Shown one piece after another: positions 55,593-63,573 of a DNA stretch of 64,000 nt. Each line of letters begins with the position of its first letter. Positions within the stretch are counted from its first letter, which is position 1. The position numbers were made by a program, and so were the translations under genes. Where the stretch lies: NCBI GenBank assembly GCA_964344035.1, contig CAYFLK010000009.1, positions 1 through 64,000 on the forward strand. The letters are read 5' to 3'. The stretch is from UBA1014 sp964344035. Lineage in GTDB: Bacteria > SAR324 > NAC60-12. The notes below the pieces were generated by a model. It saw nothing but the letters and a program-made list of their open reading frames with translations. It made no database searches and was not told the origin of the DNA.

Positions 55593-56269
55593 GTGGACGC
55601 CGTGGACAAGATGGACAGGATGGACGTGGAGGGGGAAGCAAGCCGTCTGAGGGGCTTATTCCCAAGCATGGCGGTTATCGAAACCTGAAGAGCTTTCAGA
55701 TCGCGCAGTTGGTCTATGACGTAACCGTGCGGTTTTGTGACCGCTATATCGACAGGTTCAGCCGGACAAAAGATCAGATGGTGCAGGCGGCGCGGTCCGG
55801 TGTGCAAAACATCGCCGAAGGCAGCAAGGCGTCGGGAACATCCAAAAAGACCGAACTGAAACTGACTAATGTGGCCCGGGCCAGCCTTGAAGAATTGCGG
55901 CTGGATTATGAGGATTTTTTACGGCAGCGGGGGTTACGTCAGTGGGCGCGGGAAGACCCGCGCAGAGCGGCACTGATCAATCGGCGGTGTGCTACAGCGG
56001 ACGAGGTGGCGCAGTGGGTGAAAGAAATTCATGATGGACCCAGTGGACATCATGGACAAGATGGACGGAATAGGCCGTCCACTACGTCCACTGTGTCCAC
56101 CAAGTCCACCTACCCCGAAATCGCGGCCAATGCCGCATTGGTTTTAATCGCCGTAGCCTGCAGCCTGTTGGACCGCCAGCTTGCGTCACAGGCCGAGGCT
56201 TTCGAAAAAGAGGGTGGCTTTACGGAACGCCTCTATCAACGACGGGTTCAGGCTCGGAGGAAGCAATGA
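55589..56269 (+). CDS. Four-helix-bundle (23S-intervening-sequence-like) protein in the restriction operon
   Basis: 226 residues. After a Gly/Asp/Arg-rich start, residues 25-120 match the S23/IVS four-helix-bundle family (LKSFQIAQLVYDVTVRFCDR; QAARSGVQNIAEGSKASG; LEELRLDYEDFL). A C-terminal suffix follows with a hydrophobic helix (AANAALVLIAVACSLLDRQL). Such genes are often found inside restriction or mobile loci; their role is unknown. Start and stop overlap hsdS and hsdR as ATGA, so expression is coupled. It carries two 9-bp-periodic TGGAC arrays, one at its start and one before the suffix, giving low-complexity peptides (GQDGQDGR; STTSTVSTKST). Confidence 0.85.
   Translation: MSGRRGQDGQDGRGGGSKPSEGLIPKHGGYRNLKSFQIAQLVYDVTVRFCDRYIDRFSRTKDQMVQAARSGVQNIAEGSKASGTSKKTELKLTNVARASLEELRLDYEDFLRQRGLRQWAREDPRRAALINRRCATADEVAQWVKEIHDGPSGHHGQDGRNRPSTTSTVSTKSTYPEIAANAALVLIAVACSLLDRQLASQAEAFEKEGGFTERLYQRRVQARRKQ
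55594..55625 (+). repeat. TGGAC array, four copies at 9-bp period
   Basis: TGGAC at 55594, 55603, 55612 and 55621, exactly 9 bases apart, next to the hsdS stop/next start. Confidence 0.8.
56035..56108 (+). repeat. Inverted TGGAC/GTCCA array, 4+4 copies at 9-bp period
   Basis: TGGAC at 56035, 56044, 56053 and 56062, then GTCCA at 56077, 56086, 56095 and 56104, every 9 bases, mirror-symmetric about GGAATAGGCC. RNA of this stretch could fold into a long stem interrupted by 4-base bulges. Confidence 0.85.
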
Positions 56270-59200
56270 CCGTCTTAACCGAAAACACTCTCGAACAGAC
56301 CGCCCTGGACTGGTTCTCATCCCTTGGCTGGCAGACCGCCTTCGGCCCCAACATCAGCCCGGACGGTCCGGCCTGTGAACGCGGGGATTACGACCAGGTT
56401 GTCCTGGCCGGAAGACTTCAGACCGCGATCGAAAACATCAACCCAAACATCCCTCCGGATGCCATTGAAGAGGCCGTCCGGAAAATCACACGGACCGAGT
56501 CACCCAGCTTGATCGAAAACAACCGGCGTTTCCATCGAATGCTGACCGATGGTGTGGATATCTCCTATATGCAGGAGGGTAGAGAGGTCCACGACAAGGT
56601 ATGGCTATTCGACCTCGAGATTCTTTCGAACAACGATTGGCTCGCTGTCAATCAGTTCACCGTCATCGAGGATCGCCTGTCTGCGTGCGGACACGCACAG
56701 GCAGGCAGAAACCGCCGGCCCGACATCGTGGTTTTCGTCAATGGTCTGCCCCTGGGCGTGATCGAGCTCAAGAATCCGGCGGATGAAAAGGCAACCATTC
56801 GTCACGCATTCAACCAGCTTCAGACTTACAAGAGCGATATTCCCGGCCTCTTCATCTATAACGAACTGCTTGTCATTTCCGACGGGCTGGAGGCCCGCGG
56901 CGGAACGCTCACGAGCGGCTGGGATCGGTTCATGCCATGGCGCACTATTGACGGCAAAGAAGTCGCCCCGCGAGGCTCCGTGGAGCTTGTAGTGCTGCTC
57001 AAGGGGATTTTCGACAAGCGACGTTTTCTCGACCTTGTTTTGAATTTTATCGTGTTCGACGATGACGGCGCCACCATCGCCAAGAAAGCGGCGGCCTACC
57101 ACCAGTTCCATGCCGTGAACAAAGCGGTTGAATGTACCTTATCAGCATGCGGCATCGATGCTGATCCTGGCATGCTGTATGCCCGCTTCCCGGAACATGA
57201 CGAGCACAACCCTTTTGAAGTGCGCGAGCCGCAGGCCGCTTATGGTTCGGGAAACGAACACTTCGGCGGCCGCCGCATCGGGGTGATCTGGCATACCCAG
57301 GGAAGCGGCAAGAGCCTTTTGATGGCGTTCTTTGCCGGTAAAGTCATCCGTCATCCCGCTATGGAAAACCCCACGTTGCTGATGATCACCGACAGGAACG
57401 ACCTGGACGACCAACTTTTCGGCACGTTTTCATCCTGTAACGATCTTCTGCGGCAAACACCCATTCAAGCGGAAAACCGGGAGCATTTGAAGGAACTGCT
57501 TCAGGTTCCTGCCGGTGGCGTTGTTTTCACGACGATTCAGAAGTTCCTGCCCGACGCCAGGGGCCAGCAATACCCTGAGTTGTCCGCCCGGCACAATATC
57601 GTGGTCATTGCCGACGAAGCGCACCGCAGTCAGTACGACTTCATCGACGGATTCGCACGCCACATGCACGACGCCCTGCCGAACGCTTCCTTCATAGGAT
57701 TTACGGGAACTCCCATCGAGCGCGATGACCGCAGCACGCCTGCGGTCTTTGGTGACTACATCGACAAATACGATATCCTGCGCGCGGTCGAGGACGGAGC
57801 CACCGTGCCCATCTTCTACGAAGGCAGGCTGGCGAAGATTGATTTACGGGAAGAGGAAAAACCGAAAATCGACCCTGAGTTTGAAGAGATCACCGAGGGC
57901 GAAGAAGAGTCCGACAAGCAGAAACTGCGCACCAAGTGGGCCGCCTTTGAAGCGATGGTCGGCACGGAAAAACGAATCGGCCTCGTTGCGGAAGACCTCG
58001 TGAACCATTTTGAGGGCCGTCTCTCAGCCATGGACGGCAAGGCCATGGTTGTCTGCATGAGTCGTCGGATCTGCGTGGACATGTACAACGCCATCGTAAA
58101 GCTCAGACCGGACTGGCATAGCGGTGATGACCTGCCTGCGCCGCAAAGCAAAGCGGCGCGGCAGGCAGGCGACAAGATCGAAGTCAAAATCATCATGTCC
58201 GGTTCCGCCTCAGACCACGCTGAATGGCAGCCCCATATTCGCAGCAAGCCGCGTCGTGAGGCCCTGGCAAAAAGATTCAAAGACCCGGGCGACACAATGA
58301 AGGTGGTGATCGTGCGGGATATGTGGTTGACCGGTTTCGACTGCCCGTCGCTACACACAATGTACGTGGATAAGCCGATGCGGGGACACGGCCTGATGCA
58401 GGCAATCGCCCGGGTCAACCGTGTGTTTAAAGACAAGCCTGGCGGATTAGTGGTCGACTACCTTGGCCTCGCAGATCAGTTGAAACGTGCCCTTGCGGAC
58501 TACACCGAAGCGGGCGGCCGCGGCAAAGCGGCGGTCAACCAGGAAGAAGCCGTTACGGTGATGCTGGAGAAGTACGAAGTCGTCGTCTCCATGTTCCATG
58601 GTTTCGACCTGCCTGCCGCGCTGGGCACGGCGCAGGCAGGTTACGCCTCGCTTCTCCAAGCAAAACCGGCAAAGCGTATCGCCGTCATCGCGGCCGCCAT
58701 GGAGCATATCCTTCAACTTGAGGATGGAAAGAAGCGCTATCTCGCAGAGGTGACGGCCTTGTCGAAGGCTTTTGCCCTCGCTGTCCCGCATGAGGAGGCC
58801 CTTAAGATTCGCGATGAAGTCGGGGTTTTCCAGGAAGTTCGCGCCGGGCTGGCGAAAGCAACGGTTGAAGGCGAAGGCAAGAGCCCAGAAGAGATGGATA
58901 CTGCTATTCGCCAGCTCGTGTCGCGAGCAGTGGCGTCTGAAGAGGTCATCGACATTTTCGCTGCGGCTGGATTAAAGAAACCGGATATCTCAATTCTTTC
59001 GGACGACTTTCTCCAGGAGGTGCGGCAGCTTCCCCACCGGAACCTCGCGGTGGAATTACTGAGAAAACTTCTGAACGATGAGATCAAGACGAATTCCCGA
59101 AAGAACGTCGTTCAGGCACGATCCTTCGCGGAGATGCTTGAAAAGGCCATACGGAAATACCAGAACCGTGCAATTGAGGCCGCACAGGTCATCGAGGAAT

Positions 59201-59544
59201 TAATCAAATTAGCCAAGGAGATGCGCGAGGCTCAGCGGCGTGGCGATGATCTCGGCATGACCGACGATGAGATAGCCTTCTACGACGCACTGGAAGTCAA
59301 CGATAGCGCCGTTAAGGTTTTAGGGGATGAGACGCTGAAAACGATTGCCCACGAATTGGTCGAAGCGGTTCGACGGAGCGTAACGATAGACTGGACCGTC
59401 CGTGAAAACGCCCGCGCCCAGATACGTGTGATCGTGAAGCGAATTCTGCGCAAGTACGGGTATCCCCCAGACAAACAGGAAAAAGCAACCCAAACCGTTC
59501 TGGAGCAGGCGGAAGTTCTTTGTAGAGAATGGGCAACGGTGTGA
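56266..59544 (+). CDS. hsdR: Type I restriction enzyme endonuclease/translocase subunit HsdR
   Basis: ATP-driven translocase and nuclease of the type I system. 1092 residues: nuclease domain with RRPDIVVFVNGLPLGVIELK near 145-168 (E-x-K catalytic motif), Walker A WHTQGSGKSLLM near 345, DEAH in VVIADEAHRSQYD near 449, GFTGTPIE, helicase motif near DMWLTGFDCPSLHTMYVDKP, QAIARVNRVF and a long helical C-terminal domain. Three short insertions relative to family expectation (about 137-147, 622-635, 781-792) coincide with the palindromic elements. All lie next to conserved blocks and keep the frame. Activity seems possible because the catalytic motifs are intact. Confidence 0.96.
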   Translation: MTVLTENTLEQTALDWFSSLGWQTAFGPNISPDGPACERGDYDQVVLAGRLQTAIENINPNIPPDAIEEAVRKITRTESPSLIENNRRFHRMLTDGVDISYMQEGREVHDKVWLFDLEILSNNDWLAVNQFTVIEDRLSACGHAQAGRNRRPDIVVFVNGLPLGVIELKNPADEKATIRHAFNQLQTYKSDIPGLFIYNELLVISDGLEARGGTLTSGWDRFMPWRTIDGKEVAPRGSVELVVLLKGIFDKRRFLDLVLNFIVFDDDGATIAKKAAAYHQFHAVNKAVECTLSACGIDADPGMLYARFPEHDEHNPFEVREPQAAYGSGNEHFGGRRIGVIWHTQGSGKSLLMAFFAGKVIRHPAMENPTLLMITDRNDLDDQLFGTFSSCNDLLRQTPIQAENREHLKELLQVPAGGVVFTTIQKFLPDARGQQYPELSARHNIVVIADEAHRSQYDFIDGFARHMHDALPNASFIGFTGTPIERDDRSTPAVFGDYIDKYDILRAVEDGATVPIFYEGRLAKIDLREEEKPKIDPEFEEITEGEEESDKQKLRTKWAAFEAMVGTEKRIGLVAEDLVNHFEGRLSAMDGKAMVVCMSRRICVDMYNAIVKLRPDWHSGDDLPAPQSKAARQAGDKIEVKIIMSGSASDHAEWQPHIRSKPRREALAKRFKDPGDTMKVVIVRDMWLTGFDCPSLHTMYVDKPMRGHGLMQAIARVNRVFKDKPGGLVVDYLGLADQLKRALADYTEAGGRGKAAVNQEEAVTVMLEKYEVVVSMFHGFDLPAALGTAQAGYASLLQAKPAKRIAVIAAAMEHILQLEDGKKRYLAEVTALSKAFALAVPHEEALKIRDEVGVFQEVRAGLAKATVEGEGKSPEEMDTAIRQLVSRAVASEEVIDIFAAAGLKKPDISILSDDFLQEVRQLPHRNLAVELLRKLLNDEIKTNSRKNVVQARSFAEMLEKAIRKYQNRAIEAAQVIEELIKLAKEMREAQRRGDDLGMTDDEIAFYDALEVNDSAVKVLGDETLKTIAHELVEAVRRSVTIDWTVRENARAQIRVIVKRILRKYGYPPDKQEKATQTVLEQAEVLCREWATV
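56676..56705 (+). repeat. In-frame palindromic element, hsdR copy 1
   Basis: CCTGTCTGCGTGC faces GCACAGGCAGG across GGACAC. Adds LSACGHAQAG between VIED and RNRRPD of the nuclease domain. Confidence 0.75.
58131..58169 (+). repeat. In-frame palindromic element, hsdR copy 2
   Basis: CCTGCCTGCGCCGC faces GCGGCGCGGCAGGCAGG across AAAGCAAA. Adds LPAPQSKAARQAG after WHSGDD in the helicase part. Confidence 0.75.
58608..58640 (+). repeat. In-frame palindromic element, hsdR copy 3
   Basis: CCTGCCTGCCGCGC faces GGCGCAGGCAGG across a short loop. Adds LPAALGTAQAG after MFHGFD. Confidence 0.75.
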
Positions 59545-59642
59545 AACTAAAGACCGCCCTACAAGGTGCTGTACTCGGACGGCAATTCCGTTCCGCTCCA
59601 TTGCCGCCGCTGAGCTTGCTAGATGAGTGGACACCCGGGACG

Positions 59643-59664
59643 GGCCCCCACGGGGGTCATTTTT
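59643..59664 (+). terminator. Intrinsic terminator of the restriction operon
   Basis: GGCCCC pairs with GGGGTC across CACG, followed by A and five T, 100 bases after the hsdR stop. It overlaps the stop of the convergent gene at 59657. Confidence 0.7.
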
Positions 59665-60118
59665 CCAGCAGGCCGCTGAGAAAGCCGGCTGCCCCCACCG
59701 CGCAGACTTCACGGAAACCAAGGCATTTCACCTTCCCCAGCCGTGTTCCGTCTTTTGCGTATACGTAGGTCCAGAAAGTGGTCCAGTCATAATACGCGAG
59801 AAGTTTGCCTTTCTTATCATAAAGCCTGCGGTTTGATGCCCGGCCAACCCAGCTGTTATTCTTGTCATCCTTAACCACAAACAATTCAAAACCCTGTTGA
59901 GTTTTGACAAATCCCACCCGACCTTTCGGTTTTCCATTCAGTTCCTGCAGTTCCACATAATCAATGTAGACCAGGGCGATCCCCACAGGCTGGTTGTTCG
60001 GGTCCAGTATAGTACTTTTAAGCGGAAGCGCGGTGAGATTGGAGGGCGTTACGATAAGGAGGAACAGAAATCCGATCCGTCCATAACGAATCAAAGCAGC
60101 CAGCCTTTTTTCAGGCAT
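59657..60118 (-). CDS. Hypothetical exported protein, 153 aa
   Basis: A basic N-terminus and hydrophobic segment (IGFLFLLIVTPSNLTALPL) make a signal peptide or anchor. The mature part has repeated short strands ending in Y-D/Y-A-K-D-G-type turns (RRLYDKKGKLLAYYDW; TYVYAKDGTRLGKVKCLG), like small beta-flower or YD-like folds. It ends in a hydrophobic helix AVGAAGFLSGLL. No named family. Convergent with the restriction operon. Confidence 0.6.
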   Translation of the reverse strand: MPEKRLAALIRYGRIGFLFLLIVTPSNLTALPLKSTILDPNNQPVGIALVYIDYVELQELNGKPKGRVGFVKTQQGFELFVVKDDKNNSWVGRASNRRLYDKKGKLLAYYDWTTFWTYVYAKDGTRLGKVKCLGFREVCAVGAAGFLSGLLEK

Positions 60119-60238
60119 TGTTTTATCAAATCAAATCATCGAGTTCCTGCATAACTCAACCCGGATGGTTCAGCAAAAAACACATGGCTCACCTCAATTA
60201 CGATTCACGAGATAACCACATGTTCATTGCAACCCGGA

Positions 60239-60403
60239 TCATGCCTCCTTTGGATACCGCCGTTCGCATTCCTCAATCAAATCATGGAGAAAATCATCCC
60301 GCTCGATCATGATCACCTTGACATCATGAAAGTAAAGATGCCAAAGGACCCAGAAACAGATAAAGGAAACAGCAAGAAAAACAAATGCCGGGATTAAGGT
60401 CAT
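60239..60403 (-). CDS. Small single-span membrane protein, 54 aa
   Basis: From ATG 60403: MTLIPAFVFLAVSFICFWVL forms a membrane span, followed by a charged cytosolic tail (IERDDFLHDLIEECERRYPK). An upstream ATG at 60460 would add a polar leader before the span and is less likely. Function unknown; may be genuine because span and amphipathic tail are well formed. Confidence 0.45.
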   Translation of the reverse strand: MTLIPAFVFLAVSFICFWVLWHLYFHDVKVIMIERDDFLHDLIEECERRYPKEA

Positions 60404-60591
60404 GCGGGTTTCATCCTTGGTTGTGTAATAACATAAAGGGAACGCATCCGCGCCGATCATTCACATTGAGTTTCAATATACGTTCCAAAATTGGATGAAT
60501 CCGGGATCTCAGTTCATTTTAATCTCATAATTCCGGTTTAGTTTTGTTTATCACCGAAATCAGTCTTCCGCGGTCGAACATGGCATGAAGA

Positions 60592-61599
60592 TCATGGCAC
60601 GCCTGGTCTTACCCCGCGTAAATTAATCGACTCGAGTACTTGCGGATTTACAACATTGATTGGTGTGCCGTTTACGTACGCAACAATCTGGTCGAAAATA
60701 TCTGAAAACTGGATTTCATACTCCTCGAGTGCTACATACCCGATATGTGGCGTACAAACCACGTTTTCGCTTGTGAACAATAAATCATCGGTGTCAACTA
60801 CCGGTTCTTTTTCATAGACATCAACTGCAGCCATACCCGGTCTTCCTTTTTCCAGGGCAGTATTCAATGCGCCCCCCTCGATCAGGCCGGCACGACTTGT
60901 ATTGACAAGCAAAGCCGATGGTTTCATCCGGGCAAGATCTTCCGCTGTCACTATTCCCTTTGTCGCTTCAACCAGGCGCATATGCAGCGAAATGATGTCA
61001 CAGCCAGAAAAAAACTCCTCCTTCCCGGATGCCGCAAAATAACCGTCGTTTTGCTCACGCAAGAGCGAAGCCTCCCTTGCCCAGACAAGCACGTTCATTC
61101 CGAATGCATTGCCGTAGCCAGCCACAACCCTACCGATTCTGCCATATCCGTAGATTCCGAGTGTTTTCCCGCGCATGCCCCTGCTCACCCCTATCTGCCA
61201 TTTCCCCGCTTTAAGTGCGGACATTTGCTGAGGTATTTGACGCATCGCGGAAAGGATCAGCCCCCAGGTCAGTTCAGCAGTTGAGTAAGAAGGGGTGCCA
61301 GGATGTTGACTTGAAGAAACGATGACACCATGCTCTGTGCATGTATCTATATCGATGTGTGGATAAACGCTGCGCTGGCTTATAAGTTTCAGGTTGTCCA
61401 GCAGTTCAAGCAGGGACGCACGAATCTCTGTTCGCTCGCGGATCAGTACGAGCACCTCGGTATCCCTCAACCTGTCAGTAAGTGCATTTACATCCTGAAC
61501 GTGATCGTTCCATATTTCTACCTCGTGACCGTCCAGTTTCCTGAAACACTCCAATGTACTCAGTGTATCGTGATAATCGTCAAGGATTGAAATCTTCAT
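60592..61599 (-). CDS. D-2-hydroxyacid dehydrogenase family protein
   Basis: NAD-dependent dehydrogenase of the phosphoglycerate/formate-dehydrogenase family, cytosolic, 335 residues. Rossmann motif TLGIYGYGRIGRVVAGYG. Catalytic Arg in VNTSRAGLIEGGAL, Glu in AVDVYEKEPV and His in CTPHIGYVALEEYE form the standard triad. Which hydroxyacid it uses cannot be decided. Stand-alone gene, followed downstream by a 130-base AT-rich gap. Confidence 0.92.
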   Translation of the reverse strand: MKISILDDYHDTLSTLECFRKLDGHEVEIWNDHVQDVNALTDRLRDTEVLVLIRERTEIRASLLELLDNLKLISQRSVYPHIDIDTCTEHGVIVSSSQHPGTPSYSTAELTWGLILSAMRQIPQQMSALKAGKWQIGVSRGMRGKTLGIYGYGRIGRVVAGYGNAFGMNVLVWAREASLLREQNDGYFAASGKEEFFSGCDIISLHMRLVEATKGIVTAEDLARMKPSALLVNTSRAGLIEGGALNTALEKGRPGMAAVDVYEKEPVVDTDDLLFTSENVVCTPHIGYVALEEYEIQFSDIFDQIVAYVNGTPINVVNPQVLESINLRGVRPGVP

Positions 61600-61742
61600 C
61601 GTTCATTTTTATGACGTTGGCATGCTAATGTTTCATTCCTGCAGGAAGAAGAAAACATCTTCACTCATTACATTAATCTGGTTTAAGCAGGAATACGGTC
61701 TTTGCTGAATTAAAACATGTGCCCGGGCTTTCAAAGTATGAT

Positions 61743-62555
61743 TTACCTCCGAGGATCATGACTCTCATGCGCAGTGGAGACCTGATGCCGAAAACTCAAA
61801 CTGGTCAAAAACAACCAGGCTCCAAGGGCCGCGAATAAATGTTTCAGTGAATGACCGCTGAATCCGATATAATTGTAGACTGCATGATCAAACATCTCGA
61901 ATATTTTTGCAGCCACATATACAATCAGCATTCCAAAAATCCATGATGTTCCATCAAGACAGGATCGGTAGAAAAGAAGCATGACAGGGATCATCAGCAA
62001 CGGCAAAAACTGAACCAGCCCATATGGCCTGAGATCTCCAATTCCCTGCGTTTCCGTGATGTACCAGTAAATCACCGAGGCAATTCCAAACAGGATCAGC
62101 ACCCACAAGAGCCTTTTTGCGGTGTGCCTGGAAACGGTTTCTCCAAATATAATTGTAAAGAAGGACATGAAGGATATGGTAATCGGGAGCCTGTCCCACA
62201 CCAGCGTTTGATTGACAGGAGCAAGATGATACCAGCCTGAACCGAATCCGATTAAAACCAATCCCGTGAAGAACGCTGTGTACGCATTGCCAAGGGGTTG
62301 GATAACGCCCGGCATCTCTTGTGTTTTCAACCTGACCAGGCCGGTGATTCCCAGTAGAATAAAAGGGATATTGGTCACAACATTCCAAAAATGGGGAATT
62401 CCGAAGAAAACTCTTTGATCGGCAAAATTGTGGAATTCGGGGTTTTGAGGAACAGGCGGGACGAAAATCAGGACAATTATTGCAATTGTCGCGGAGACCG
62501 CGGTGATGTGAAACTTCGGTTCATTCAACTGCCTGAAAATTGAAATCATCGGCAC
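61743..62555 (-). CDS. Ceramidase-like (CREST family) integral membrane protein
   Basis: 270 residues with about seven membrane segments. The CREST-family zinc pattern is visible: GFGSGWYHLAPVNQTLVWDRLP (Ser, His, Asp) and the late pair of His in GFSGHSLKHLFAALGAWL. Eukaryotic alkaline ceramidases and PAQR receptors share this site, which suggests an amide or ester hydrolase in the membrane. The bacterial substrate is unknown. It lies 47 bases downstream of metF, but a functional link is not evident. Confidence 0.8.
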   Translation of the reverse strand: MPMISIFRQLNEPKFHITAVSATIAIIVLIFVPPVPQNPEFHNFADQRVFFGIPHFWNVVTNIPFILLGITGLVRLKTQEMPGVIQPLGNAYTAFFTGLVLIGFGSGWYHLAPVNQTLVWDRLPITISFMSFFTIIFGETVSRHTAKRLLWVLILFGIASVIYWYITETQGIGDLRPYGLVQFLPLLMIPVMLLFYRSCLDGTSWIFGMLIVYVAAKIFEMFDHAVYNYIGFSGHSLKHLFAALGAWLFLTSLSFRHQVSTAHESHDPRR

Positions 62556-62602
62556 CCTGTTCAGGGATCGGAAAATTCAGGAATGATTAAAAATTACCGC
62601 AG

Positions 62603-63553
62603 TCAATCCGCCGCAACAGTTTCCTGCTGTACTGTTTGTGAAGGCTCGGAAAAAATTTGCTGGTTTTCATTTTCAGGGATGTTCCCTACCGCTCTCTTGA
62701 TCGGCCCCGCGAGACGTTCAACTGTTTTAAGCTGGTTCAACGCATATAGGTGCACGCCCTCTACCCCATCACTGATCAGTTCTTCGATCTGCTGTTCTGT
62801 GTGGTCCCAGCCAATTTCCCGCATTGCTTCGGAGTCGCCGGCATGTCGTTCCAGTTTGATGCGAAGGGAATCCGGGATGGACACCCCGCACATTTCCGAC
62901 ATCCGACCCAAGGGCTTGAGTGCAGTGGGAGAGAGCAGTCCCGGAATCAGCGGAACCTGTACCCCTTCCTTTCGCAGGCGGTCCCGCCAACGCAGGAAAT
63001 GTGAATTATCCAGAAAAAACTGGCTGACAACAAGGTCGGCCCCGGCCTCTACCTTGCCGATCAGGTAACGCAGGTCGGCTTCCCGATCCGGATTTTCCAC
63101 ATGCCCTTCCGGGTATCCTGCTGCTCCGATGTAGAACTTGTTTCTCCGTTTTATCGCGGCAATCAGTTCCGATGCATAACCGTAGCCGTCCCGTGGTTTT
63201 GCGAATATATTCGAGCCGGCCGGAGGGTCTCCCCGCAGCGCCATCAGGTTTTTGATCCCTGAAGCTTCCAGTTTGTCCAGCACCCTGTCGATCTCCCCTG
63301 CCGTGTGCGAGACACAGGTCAAATGAGCCATCGCCTCTATGCGCAATTGATGCTTGAGGTGGACAGTGAGTTCATGGGTATTGTCGCGGGTACTCCCTCC
63401 GGCGCCATAGGTGACTGAGATGTAATCCGGAAAATGGAGTTTGAACAGTTTCAGGGTGGATTTCAGCCGCTCCATCCCTTTTTCGGTTTTCGGCGGAAAT
63501 ATCTCGATGGAAAATACAAATTCCTGCTTTTGATAATACTCACCTACATACAT
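62603..63553 (-). CDS. metF: 5,10-methylenetetrahydrofolate reductase
   Basis: Makes 5-methyl-THF for methionine synthesis; FAD enzyme, 316 residues. Signatures: FSIEIFPPKTEKGMERL near the N-terminus with the catalytic Glu, SVTYGAGGSTRDNTHEL, LTCVSHTAGEID and ALRGDPPAGSN. A C-terminal Gln/Glu-rich tail is dispensable-looking. It directly follows metH on the same strand with a 20-base gap, matching the shared pathway. Confidence 0.96.
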   Translation of the reverse strand: MYVGEYYQKQEFVFSIEIFPPKTEKGMERLKSTLKLFKLHFPDYISVTYGAGGSTRDNTHELTVHLKHQLRIEAMAHLTCVSHTAGEIDRVLDKLEASGIKNLMALRGDPPAGSNIFAKPRDGYGYASELIAAIKRRNKFYIGAAGYPEGHVENPDREADLRYLIGKVEAGADLVVSQFFLDNSHFLRWRDRLRKEGVQVPLIPGLLSPTALKPLGRMSEMCGVSIPDSLRIKLERHAGDSEAMREIGWDHTEQQIEELISDGVEGVHLYALNQLKTVERLAGPIKRAVGNIPENENQQIFSEPSQTVQQETVAAD

Positions 63554-63573
63554 GGTTTTCCTCCGTTAAAAGT

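Noticed and set aside
55594..56108. CRISPR array
   Set aside because: The period is only 9 bases, there are no spacers and the repeats are within a reading frame.
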